This document shows, piece after piece, positions 1-9,574 of a stretch of 64,000 nucleotides of DNA. The stretch is from Cinnamomum chago. Lineage: Eukaryota; Streptophyta; Magnoliopsida; Laurales; Lauraceae. Under the pieces are notes generated by a model. It was not told the origin of the DNA. It did not search any database and worked only from the letters and a program-made list of their open reading frames with translations. The position numbers and the translations under genes are program-made. The stretch is from assembly GCA_038049695.1 (NCBI GenBank), contig CP142460.1:41400501-41464500 (forward strand). The letters are read 5' to 3'. The first letter of the stretch is position 1; each line of letters opens with the position of its first letter.

Positions 1-241
1 AGGCACACCACCACTTGGATTTCTATGCCACCATCGCACCACTGTCGTTGCTACCGTCGATCCACCATCGGACCAGTCATTCATCTTCCCTTGCTTGGAT
101 TTCAGATCGCAAAACGAGAGCCGGTTGGATCGCCGTTCAAGACCGCGAGTCCCACTCCTCCGTTTAGTGTTTCATGTGTCTAAGGTAAGGTTGGATGCAT
201 TTTATTTTTATTTAAATAATTTTGTAATGGTTATTTGCTTG
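1..241 (+). repeat. Athila LTR fragment, left of the array
   Basis: By reading, these 241 bases are identical to 25627-25867, on the other side of the tandem array. They are clearly diverged from the matching stretch of the Athila 3' LTR at 35274-35514. The fragment is therefore a recent copy of the right flank and not just the other half of a split LTR. It continues beyond the left edge of the window. No gene is seen here. Confidence 0.85.
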
Positions 242-753
242 GGTCTTTTGAATTTGCAATTTGATGGATGCATTTGCATATTGGCATCTTTTGAATTCAC
301 ACACATGCATTGATTTAAAATATCTTGAAATCTAGTTTTACCCATGCATAGCTTTTAAGATTTGGAAAAGCTTTTGTTTTATGCATGTTTTGGTTTTAAA
401 CTTGGATGCATTGGTTTTAGAACCCAAAACTCTTTTGAAAACCTATTTCCTTGTGCACTACATTTGGAAAATCATCTTGTGTATTTAGGTTTAAGTCTTG
501 CATACATTCTTCACAAAAAGAATCATTTTGTATGCAATTTCATTTGAAAAGAGTTGTATTCAAATCAAGCTAGCCTTTGGTTTTAATCTTGTGAATCATT
601 TTAGGCTTTGTGTTTCTCATGTTTTTAAACATCTTAGAATACCTTAAAACATGTTATTTAAGCTTGATTTAGTGGCCAAAAGATCCACCAAAGAAAAACT
701 TTGAAAATGGAAAAAGTTGGAATTTTGGCCCAGGGACTCGCCCGACAGTGTCG

Positions 754-928
754 TCGGTCGACCGAGCCCTGTGTCTCGGTCGACCGAGAACACTGCAGGG
801 CAAATGGACAGTTTTTGAACTGTTTCAGGCCAACGGTCAGAAATATGACCGTTGTGCTTTCTCGGTCGACCGAGACCTGTGTCTAGGTCGACCGAGAACT
901 AGCCGTTGGCAACTTTTTGGCTATAAAG
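754..928 (+). promoter_or_regulatory. LTR promoter: four GGTCGACC palindromes upstream of a TATA box
   Basis: The dyads are TCGGTCGACCGA (754-765), CTCGGTCGACCGAG (775-788 and 861-874) and a copy with an imperfect left arm centred on GGTCGACC (886-893). About 30 bases after the last one comes TATAAAG (922-928). This is the expected position of the U3 promoter of the LTR. The same block recurs at +5877, +11754, +17631 and +23508. Function as a binding-site cluster is inference; the dyads and the TATA box are seen directly. Confidence 0.7.
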
Positions 929-1575
929 TCCATTCATTTCCAACCTTTTTCAAGGCTTGAACCATGAACTTTTGAGAGCTTTTTGGAGCCAAAGAAAGGG
1001 GAAGAAGTTGGAAAGGCTAGAGGGCTATTTGGAAATCAAACTCATGAGTTTTTAAAAGGTACATCTTCTAAGTTATTTTGATTTCCATACAATTGAAATT
1101 CATGCATGTTCAAATCCTTTGTATTTTCATTTATGCATGATTTCAAGTCCTTAAAGAGTTGATTTGCAAGCTCAATATCTTTCTTGGTAAATTAGATTAG
1201 TTTGCAATCACTCTTATCAAATCACATGTTTTCTTAAACTTTATTTTTCATACAACTTGTGATTCTTTGAATTTCATGTCATTAACAAGTTGTTTATTAT
1301 TCATGTGATTTGCATAGAACTTCAATCATATCTTTTTGTGCCTTAAACTTTCAAATTGCATTAAGCATAAATTGATTGAGCTTTCTTTTTAATCTTGATT
1401 GAAGTCATCACACACACACCTCATTAGCATACATCTTTTGCATACATAGAGTGTTTGTGTGAGTTTGTATTAAACTTTCAAATCCGCCTATTTTAAGAGG
1501 CAATTACATTGAGCTAAAATTGTATCTCTTAGAGTGATCTTTTATGAAGACACTTTCTTTGAGAAATCTATATTT

Positions 1576-1781
1576 GTAAAGGTTATTGCTAAGCCTAAGA
1601 AAAGCAACTTGTAAGGTTATTGCTTAGCCTAATAAAAGCATATTGTAGGGTTATTGCTTAGCCTAAGAAAAGCATCTTGATAGGTTATTGCTTAGCCTTG
1701 AAAAGCATCTTGTAAAGGTTGTTGTTGAGCCTTAGAAAAACAACTTTGTAAGGGTTATTGCTTAGCCTAGTAAAAAGCATA
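1576..1781 (+). repeat. Six-copy minisatellite in the LTR
   Basis: Six degenerate copies of a roughly 33-35-bp unit follow each other, with core GGTTATTGCTTAGCCT and an AAAAGCA tail. The fifth copy is the most diverged (GTTGTTGAGCC). The block lies downstream of the TATA box, so probably in R or U5. It is present in every array LTR and, inverted, in the related LTR at about 60113-60245. Confidence 0.8.
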
Positions 1782-2038
1782 ATTAGTGGAATCCGGTGGG
1801 GTGTTGGAGACACAAGCCGGTAGTGGATGTAGGCACGTTGGCCGAACCACTTTAAATATTGGTGTTGTGGTGCATGCTATGTGGTGATTGATTTTGTATT
1901 AGCTTCCGCATCTTGGTTGTTTAATCATCACATGTGACTAGTTTAGTTTTAGAAATTAAAATTGGTCGAAATTGGTCATACTTGTAGCTCACCCTATTCA
2001 CCCCCCCTCTAGGGTTAGGATCCTCGTGGACTTTCAAT

Positions 2039-2051
2039 TGGTATCAGAGCC
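2039..2051 (+). other. Primer binding site, tRNA-Met type
   Basis: TGGTATCAGAGCC starts two bases after the LTR end and is the standard plant initiator tRNA-Met primer site. It recurs at 7916, 13793 and 19670. The last LTR (ending 25544) is not followed by it, which marks the right end of the array. Confidence 0.93.
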
Positions 2052-2152
2052 AAGTGCTCTATCCCTTAGGATCAAGTGTTTTGGAACTCTTGATTAGGTG
2101 TAAAAACCTAGAGTTAAAACCCTAGAGTTGTGCTTATTTGAAAATCATTAGA

Positions 2153-3697
2153 ATGGACTCCACTAGGCTAGACTTTGTAGATTCTTCTAGACCCCTCAAT
2201 CTTCCTTCTTTTGGAGTTTCAAACTCTCAAACTAATGAAAATCAATTTGATCCAAAAGAAGAAGAAAATGAATATAATGAAGAAGACCTTCAACAAGCTT
2301 TTGAAGAATTATATGAAATATCCTTAAAGCTTGAAAAGAAAAACAAAAGTTTAAGGGAAGAATCTAAAAACCTAAACAAAGAGCTAGCATCTTCAAAAGA
2401 TGAACTTAGAGAGAAAGAAGAAGTAATAAAATGTCTAGACTCTAAGTTCATGATCTCTTTAAATAATCTATCTAACATTCAAGATGAACTAAAAGAATTA
2501 AAGATGGATTATGATAATGTCAATAAGGAAAATCTAAAACAAAGAGATCAATTACAAAGGCAAGATAAAGACTTTAACAATCTTGAATCTAAATTGACTA
2601 TCTCTAAGGAAAATTTATCTAATACTCAAAACGAATTAAATGAGATTAAGATAAATTGTGATGAGCTTACAAATGAAAATTTGAACCTAAGAGATACAAT
2701 TAAAAAACAAGATAAAGACTTTAACAACTTAGAAGCCAAGTTGATTAAAAGTAAGTTAAAATCACAAGAACTTGGATCTAATATTGTTAATGAACTTAAA
2801 CATGAATTAAAACTTGCCAATGAAGAGCTAAGCAAATATAAGGAAATTGAATATGAACTTTCAAAAGTTAAAAATGAAAATTCAATCCTTATAACCAAAG
2901 TCACTCAACTTGAAAACAATAAACAAAAGTATGAGTGCAAGTTTACCCAAAGTGAAGAGAAACTTGAAAAATTATTCAAATTGGGTAAATCTCATGGAGA
3001 TAGGACGGGTATTGGATTTAATAGGAATATATCTTATGACCCTAAATTCACCAACACTTTTGTGAAAGGTGAGTCCTCATTCTCTAGCACTCACACTTCT
3101 TTGCCCATGTCTAAATGTAATTATTGTGGCATTGAAGGACACTTTAGGTTTGAGTGCAAACTAAGAAAGAGAAGCCATGTGTCTAAACCCATCTTTGAAC
3201 TCAAAAATGGAAAATCAAAATTGAAGGGTAAGACACTAAAAATCAAGGAAAACTCCAAAAAGACTAAACAAGTTAAATCCTTTAAAATGGAGTCTCCTAA
3301 AATAGATTCTAAAAAGCTTAAACAAGTTAAATCAAGCTTGAAAGAATCTAAGAACAAAAAGCTTCTCAATCTATCTCCCTTATATGAACCAATGAAAGAA
3401 CTTTTGAAGAAAGTTGCTAAGTTAAATCTAAAATTCAAAAGTCAAGTAAAGGGAGAAAGTAAGAAGAAAAGAAAAGTGAAACAATCCCCAACGAAACAAA
3501 CTCACCAACATCAAAAGACTATTCACCATTCTAAGCCAAATTTAGTAAAATCTAAATATCATGGTGATAAGTTTAAATTGAAAATTTATCAAGTTAAATC
3601 TCCTATAGTTGGTGAGAATTCCAAGATAGATCTCAAAGTTCAACCCTCCCAAGACCTTAGGTGGATTCCTAAAGTTATTTACCTAGACAAACCTTAG
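2153..3697 (+). CDS. Gag-type protein with CCHC knuckle, array unit 1
   Basis: This is an uninterrupted 514-codon frame starting at ATG 2153, 101 bases after the primer site. Residues about 42-280 are a long Glu/Lys/Leu/Asn-rich coiled coil with internal near-repeats such as QDKDFNNLE, seen twice. Residues 322-335 form a CX2CX4HX4C zinc knuckle (CNYCGIEGHFRFEC). From there to the end the protein is very Lys/Ser-rich. Zinc knuckles of gag bind genomic RNA, and the layout resembles the C-terminal half of SIRE-type copia gag. The N-terminal capsid-like UBN2 region is absent and no pol follows. The frame is preserved in all four units, which suggests recent amplification or a working product. The nearby TTG at 2138 is not a convincing start. 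Confidence 0.82.
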   Translation: MDSTRLDFVDSSRPLNLPSFGVSNSQTNENQFDPKEEENEYNEEDLQQAFEELYEISLKLEKKNKSLREESKNLNKELASSKDELREKEEVIKCLDSKFMISLNNLSNIQDELKELKMDYDNVNKENLKQRDQLQRQDKDFNNLESKLTISKENLSNTQNELNEIKINCDELTNENLNLRDTIKKQDKDFNNLEAKLIKSKLKSQELGSNIVNELKHELKLANEELSKYKEIEYELSKVKNENSILITKVTQLENNKQKYECKFTQSEEKLEKLFKLGKSHGDRTGIGFNRNISYDPKFTNTFVKGESSFSSTHTSLPMSKCNYCGIEGHFRFECKLRKRSHVSKPIFELKNGKSKLKGKTLKIKENSKKTKQVKSFKMESPKIDSKKLKQVKSSLKESKNKKLLNLSPLYEPMKELLKKVAKLNLKFKSQVKGESKKKRKVKQSPTKQTHQHQKTIHHSKPNLVKSKYHGDKFKLKIYQVKSPIVGENSKIDLKVQPSQDLRWIPKVIYLDKP

Positions 3698-6101
3698 GGT
3701 CTTGAACCTCATTGACCAACCTACTCTTTATTAGTTAAATCACTTTGTTGGTCATGATTGCATTTGCATTTTGTTTCTTTTAGTTAGATTTCTTAAAATG
3801 CATTGCTTCTTTATGATCATTTGATTTTGGTTTCATGCACCATTCTAAGTTACATGTCATGGTTTTCAAAATCATTTGATTATAATTTCATCATGTTTGA
3901 TTTGTCTTTTGCACTCATATGTCTTGCATTGCATTTCTTTACATGATCAATTGATTGTGATTTCAAAAGCTTTCATAGCTAGACTCTTCATGATCAATTG
4001 TTGAATCATTTGTGTTTATGTCATAGTAAGATTATTTGAACAAATGATTTGAATCAATTCAAGTTTTCCATGGTTTTATAAGTTATACTTTTATATGGAG
4101 AACATTGTTTTGAAAAATCAACTTGTATGTGTTTTAATGAAGTTATATCTTTTCAAATACAATGTTGATAATTGATCTTCAAAATCATTCCTTTATGCTC
4201 ATTGTTGGATTTTGTTTTTCAAAATGATTTGAAGATTGTTTTGAATGGAAATGCTTTTTAATCTCATTAGTTATATTCATCTAAGCATGTTCCATTATTT
4301 CTCATTTCCTTTTTCTTTTGGTTTCATTATCTTTAGAAATGGAAATGTATGTTGTTTGCATCTTTGCTTATTTAGTTATTCTTTTTATATGCAAATGACT
4401 TTTGGTTCCATGTATGGTTGTGAACTTGTAATTTTTGTAGAAACCATACTAGAACCCAAATCCATCCTCTATGTCTTCTAGTCATTTCTTTTAATGGATG
4501 GTTATGATGTTGATTCATGTATACCTTCTTAATGTTGTCATCTCTATATATGTTTCAACTTCATAATAGTGTTCTTGATCATATGAACCTCTTTGAAATC
4601 CATTCCTTGTATTTCATAGTTATATCTCTTGTTTGATGGATATCTTAGTGTTGAATTCATATGATCTAGACACTTTGGAAATTGCACGCATTACAAAGCT
4701 TTATCCTTTTGCATTGCAATTTGCCTTGTTCATCACTATGCTCTTTAGGAATATCATTAAAAGTGATGAATATGCATTTATGATGCTTGATGGTAGTTTA
4801 TCACATCCTTGCTTTTACTCATGTTATCTTATTCAATTGGTTTCATTTGGTATAATGTTCCATTGATTTCATATCCAATTGATATCTTATCTTGTGTATG
4901 TGATAGACCTTGTGTGCTTTGGACTAATCTTCATAGTTATATAATTGTTCCACGTCACACACCATTAGCATCATAATGCTCATGATTGCCACCTCTTTTT
5001 GCTCTCATAGGTAAATCTCATGACCACCATGTTTATGTGTTAATAATATTGGTTGGTTATTATTTGAGGTTGGCTTCATGATTGAATTTCATTTCACTCT
5101 TTCATGCACTTTAATAGTCATATTTATTGATTGAATGAAATGAGTTCAAAACTTACATAGCATATGATTTTCATAAGTAATATTGATTGATGCTATGTTT
5201 GAGTAAACCCCATATCATGGATAGCTCTAATTTGGATTTTCCCTAATAAGTAACATTCTTGAATCCATTTTAGAGTGATTATGTTAATAGTCATATCCTT
5301 TAATCTCAATTGATATGTTTGTTTCAATTGATATCCATGATTGCTTCTCTCATTTGTCCTAGCTCTCTTTTGGTAATTTGATCATATTGTGCTTAATAGT
5401 TAAATGAATCTAATCCTTTCCTTGAAGTTAACCCTCACTTGGTTAAACCATCTACTTCTTGAATCTAATAGTTATATCTTGTCAAAAGCTTGACAAAAGA
5501 AGAGAATGGATTGAGGGGGAGTGTAAACCTTCATAGGAAGAATTAGTTTTGATCAAATTCACCCTTGGAATGCTAATGAGCCCTTAGAGTTAACTTACAT
5601 ACATGATAGCCTGTTATGAATTTCATTTTCGATTTCATTTGTTAACAGGTGCTACTAAAGGTATTCTTCTTGTCTCATGTGTGTAGGTACCTTTGCAATT
5701 TAATGTCAAAGGGGGAGAGAGAGTTCAAGTGTGACTCAAAGATCTCCTACTCATCAAAGGGGGAGAGAGTTCGAGAGTTCAAGTACTCGAAGATCTCCTA
5801 TCCATCAAAGGGGGAGAAAGCTTTCAAGTTCTCAAGAGGAGAAAGAAGCATGGTCAAAGGGGGAGAGCAAATAGAAGAAAGAAAGCTTGGAGCTAAAGAA
5901 GATGCTTGGCCAAAGAGAGGAAGATGAGAAGAAAGCTTGAAGAATGATCAAGCACCAAGCATCAAGAAGATTGAAGAAAAGAGCCCAAGAGCCCAAGCTA
6001 AGAGAAGAAGCATCCAACAAGATTTCAAGACTTGTCAAGCTAAGGGGGAGCTAAAGACTTTGTGTGAAAATTCTATGATGAGTAAGTTGCCATCAAATTG
6101 C
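3698..6101 (+). other. Non-coding 3' internal region of array unit 1
   Basis: There are 2.4 kb between the gag stop and the terminal purine tract with no pol domain in any frame; the frames here are short, AT-driven and unconvincing. It contains about ten copies or near-copies of AGTTATAT (4081-5480) and a purine-rich end (5514-6112) with several AAAGGGGGAGA tracts. The same region is in units 2-4 and, inverted and diverged, at 61725-64000. Confidence 0.8.
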
Positions 6102-6113
6102 AAAGGGGGAGAT
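6102..6113 (+). other. Polypurine tract before array LTR 2
   Basis: AAAGGGGGAGAT directly abuts the LTR start (TGTTAGG at 6114) and is the expected plus-strand primer. Equivalent tracts end at 11990, 17867 and 23744. Upstream near-copies at 5708, 5756, 5807 and 5856 are discussed as a finding. Confidence 0.88.
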
Positions 6114-7913
6114 TGTTAGGTCTTTTGAATTTGCAATTTGATGGATGCATTTGCATATTGGCATCTTTTGAATTCACACACATGCATTGATTTAAAATAT
6201 CTTGAAATCTAGTTTTACCCATGCATAGCTTTTAAGATTTGGAAAAGCTTTTGTTTTATGCATGTTTTGGTTTTAAACTTGGATGCATTGGTTTTAGAAC
6301 CCAAAACTCTTTTGAAAACCTATTTCCTTGTGCACTACATTTGGAAAATCATCTTGTGTATTTAGGTTTAAGTCTTGCATACATTCTTCACAAAAAGAAT
6401 CATTTTGTATGCAATTTCATTTGAAAAGAGTTGTATTCAAATCAAGCTAGCCTTTGGTTTTAATCTTGTGAATCATTTTAGGCTTTGTGTTTCTCATGTT
6501 TTTAAACATCTTAGAATACCTTAAAACATGTTATTTAAGCTTGATTTAGTGGCCAAAAGATCCACCAAAGAAAAACTTTGAAAATGGAAAAAGTTGGAAT
6601 TTTGGCCCAGGGACTCGCCCGACAGTGTCGTCGGTCGACCGAGCCCTGTGTCTCGGTCGACCGAGAACACTGCAGGGCAAATGGACAGTTTTTGAACTGT
6701 TTCAGGCCAACGGTCAGAAATATGACCGTTGTGCTTTCTCGGTCGACCGAGACCTGTGTCTAGGTCGACCGAGAACTAGCCGTTGGCAACTTTTTGGCTA
6801 TAAAGTCCATTCATTTCCAACCTTTTTCAAGGCTTGAACCATGAACTTTTGAGAGCTTTTTGGAGCCAAAGAAAGGGGAAGAAGTTGGAAAGGCTAGAGG
6901 GCTATTTGGAAATCAAACTCATGAGTTTTTAAAAGGTACATCTTCTAAGTTATTTTGATTTCCATACAATTGAAATTCATGCATGTTCAAATCCTTTGTA
7001 TTTTCATTTATGCATGATTTCAAGTCCTTAAAGAGTTGATTTGCAAGCTCAATATCTTTCTTGGTAAATTAGATTAGTTTGCAATCACTCTTATCAAATC
7101 ACATGTTTTCTTAAACTTTATTTTTCATACAACTTGTGATTCTTTGAATTTCATGTCATTAACAAGTTGTTTATTATTCATGTGATTTGCATAGAACTTC
7201 AATCATATCTTTTTGTGCCTTAAACTTTCAAATTGCATTAAGCATAAATTGATTGAGCTTTCTTTTTAATCTTGATTGAAGTCATCACACACACACCTCA
7301 TTAGCATACATCTTTTGCATACATAGAGTGTTTGTGTGAGTTTGTATTAAACTTTCAAATCCGCCTATTTTAAGAGGCAATTACATTGAGCTAAAATTGT
7401 ATCTCTTAGAGTGATCTTTTATGAAGACACTTTCTTTGAGAAATCTATATTTGTAAAGGTTATTGCTAAGCCTAAGAAAAGCAACTTGTAAGGTTATTGC
7501 TTAGCCTAATAAAAGCATATTGTAGGGTTATTGCTTAGCCTAAGAAAAGCATCTTGATAGGTTATTGCTTAGCCTTGAAAAGCATCTTGTAAAGGTTGTT
7601 GTTGAGCCTTAGAAAAACAACTTTGTAAGGGTTATTGCTTAGCCTAGTAAAAAGCATAATTAGTGGAATCCGGTGGGGTGTTGGAGACACAAGCCGGTAG
7701 TGGATGTAGGCACGTTGGCCGAACCACTTTAAATATTGGTGTTGTGGTGCATGCTATGTGGTGATTGATTTTGTATTAGCTTCCGCATCTTGGTTGTTTA
7801 ATCATCACATGTGACTAGTTTAGTTTTAGAAATTAAAATTGGTCGAAATTGGTCATACTTGTAGCTCACCCTATTCACCCCCCCTCTAGGGTTAGGATCC
7901 TCGTGGACTTTCA
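6114..7913 (+). repeat. Array LTR 2 (1800 bp)
   Basis: This is a full-length LTR from TGTTAGG to CTTTCA, flanked by a polypurine tract on the left and a primer site on the right. It therefore serves as the 3' LTR of unit 1 and the 5' LTR of unit 2. The palindromes, TATA box and minisatellite are as in LTR 1, shifted by 5877. Confidence 0.93.
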
Positions 7914-8029
7914 ATTGGTATCAGAGCCAAGTGCTCTATCCCTTAGGATCAAGTGTTTTGGAACTCTTGATTAGGTGTAAAAACCTAGAGTTAAAACCCT
8001 AGAGTTGTGCTTATTTGAAAATCATTAGA

Positions 8030-9574
8030 ATGGACTCCACTAGGCTAGACTTTGTAGATTCTTCTAGACCCCTCAATCTTCCTTCTTTTGGAGTTTCAAA
8101 CTCTCAAACTAATGAAAATCAATTTGATCCAAAAGAAGAAGAAAATGAATATAATGAAGAAGACCTTCAACAAGCTTTTGAAGAATTATATGAAATATCC
8201 TTAAAGCTTGAAAAGAAAAACAAAAGTTTAAGGGAAGAATCTAAAAACCTAAACAAAGAGCTAGCATCTTCAAAAGATGAACTTAGAGAGAAAGAAGAAG
8301 TAATAAAATGTCTAGACTCTAAGTTCATGATCTCTTTAAATAATCTATCTAACATTCAAGATGAACTAAAAGAATTAAAGATGGATTATGATAATGTCAA
8401 TAAGGAAAATCTAAAACAAAGAGATCAATTACAAAGGCAAGATAAAGACTTTAACAATCTTGAATCTAAATTGACTATCTCTAAGGAAAATTTATCTAAT
8501 ACTCAAAACGAATTAAATGAGATTAAGATAAATTGTGATGAGCTTACAAATGAAAATTTGAACCTAAGAGATACAATTAAAAAACAAGATAAAGACTTTA
8601 ACAACTTAGAAGCCAAGTTGATTAAAAGTAAGTTAAAATCACAAGAACTTGGATCTAATATTGTTAATGAACTTAAACATGAATTAAAACTTGCCAATGA
8701 AGAGCTAAGCAAATATAAGGAAATTGAATATGAACTTTCAAAAGTTAAAAATGAAAATTCAATCCTTATAACCAAAGTCACTCAACTTGAAAACAATAAA
8801 CAAAAGTATGAGTGCAAGTTTACCCAAAGTGAAGAGAAACTTGAAAAATTATTCAAATTGGGTAAATCTCATGGAGATAGGACGGGTATTGGATTTAATA
8901 GGAATATATCTTATGACCCTAAATTCACCAACACTTTTGTGAAAGGTGAGTCCTCATTCTCTAGCACTCACACTTCTTTGCCCATGTCTAAATGTAATTA
9001 TTGTGGCATTGAAGGACACTTTAGGTTTGAGTGCAAACTAAGAAAGAGAAGCCATGTGTCTAAACCCATCTTTGAACTCAAAAATGGAAAATCAAAATTG
9101 AAGGGTAAGACACTAAAAATCAAGGAAAACTCCAAAAAGACTAAACAAGTTAAATCCTTTAAAATGGAGTCTCCTAAAATAGATTCTAAAAAGCTTAAAC
9201 AAGTTAAATCAAGCTTGAAAGAATCTAAGAACAAAAAGCTTCTCAATCTATCTCCCTTATATGAACCAATGAAAGAACTTTTGAAGAAAGTTGCTAAGTT
9301 AAATCTAAAATTCAAAAGTCAAGTAAAGGGAGAAAGTAAGAAGAAAAGAAAAGTGAAACAATCCCCAACGAAACAAACTCACCAACATCAAAAGACTATT
9401 CACCATTCTAAGCCAAATTTAGTAAAATCTAAATATCATGGTGATAAGTTTAAATTGAAAATTTATCAAGTTAAATCTCCTATAGTTGGTGAGAATTCCA
9501 AGATAGATCTCAAAGTTCAACCCTCCCAAGACCTTAGGTGGATTCCTAAAGTTATTTACCTAGACAAACCTTAG
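8030..9574 (+). CDS. Gag-type protein, array unit 2
   Basis: The translation is identical to the unit 1 protein: 514 codons, coiled coil, CCHC knuckle at residues 322-335, Lys-rich tail. The primer site at 7916 precedes it. It is intact, with no frameshift or stop. The non-coding tail follows to 11990. Confidence 0.82.
   Translation: MDSTRLDFVDSSRPLNLPSFGVSNSQTNENQFDPKEEENEYNEEDLQQAFEELYEISLKLEKKNKSLREESKNLNKELASSKDELREKEEVIKCLDSKFMISLNNLSNIQDELKELKMDYDNVNKENLKQRDQLQRQDKDFNNLESKLTISKENLSNTQNELNEIKINCDELTNENLNLRDTIKKQDKDFNNLEAKLIKSKLKSQELGSNIVNELKHELKLANEELSKYKEIEYELSKVKNENSILITKVTQLENNKQKYECKFTQSEEKLEKLFKLGKSHGDRTGIGFNRNISYDPKFTNTFVKGESSFSSTHTSLPMSKCNYCGIEGHFRFECKLRKRSHVSKPIFELKNGKSKLKGKTLKIKENSKKTKQVKSFKMESPKIDSKKLKQVKSSLKESKNKKLLNLSPLYEPMKELLKKVAKLNLKFKSQVKGESKKKRKVKQSPTKQTHQHQKTIHHSKPNLVKSKYHGDKFKLKIYQVKSPIVGENSKIDLKVQPSQDLRWIPKVIYLDKP

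Larger units (their letters stand above)
242..2036 (+). repeat. Array LTR 1, first 5 bases missing
   Basis: This copy matches the other LTRs of the array from its sixth base onward. The first five bases, TGTTA, are replaced by Athila LTR sequence ending at 241. It ends in ...CTTTCA at 2036, directly before the primer site. It holds the palindrome cluster (754-896), a TATA box (922-928) and a six-copy minisatellite (about 1576-1781), all described separately. ORFs inside it are short and look non-coding. Confidence 0.88.

Noticed and set aside
748..960. Small frames across the GGTCGACC block
   Set aside because: They occupy the promoter region of an LTR, overlap each other in two frames, and translate the palindromes. 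No support as genes.
2290..3438. Minus-strand frames opposite the array gag (also in units 2-4)
   Set aside because: They lie fully inside the gag frame, are Ser/Phe/Leu-rich as expected for the complement of Lys/Glu/Asn codons, and have no domain.
4245..4866. Two small + strand frames in the array tail, possible membrane proteins
   Set aside because: They are identical only because the units are near-identical. The diverged relative has them with frameshifts and altered ends. The hydrophobic look follows from T-rich sequence.
5649..5927. 92-codon Lys/Ser/Gly-rich frame near the array purine tracts
   Set aside because: It is simply a translation of the repeated AAAGGGGGAGA tracts.
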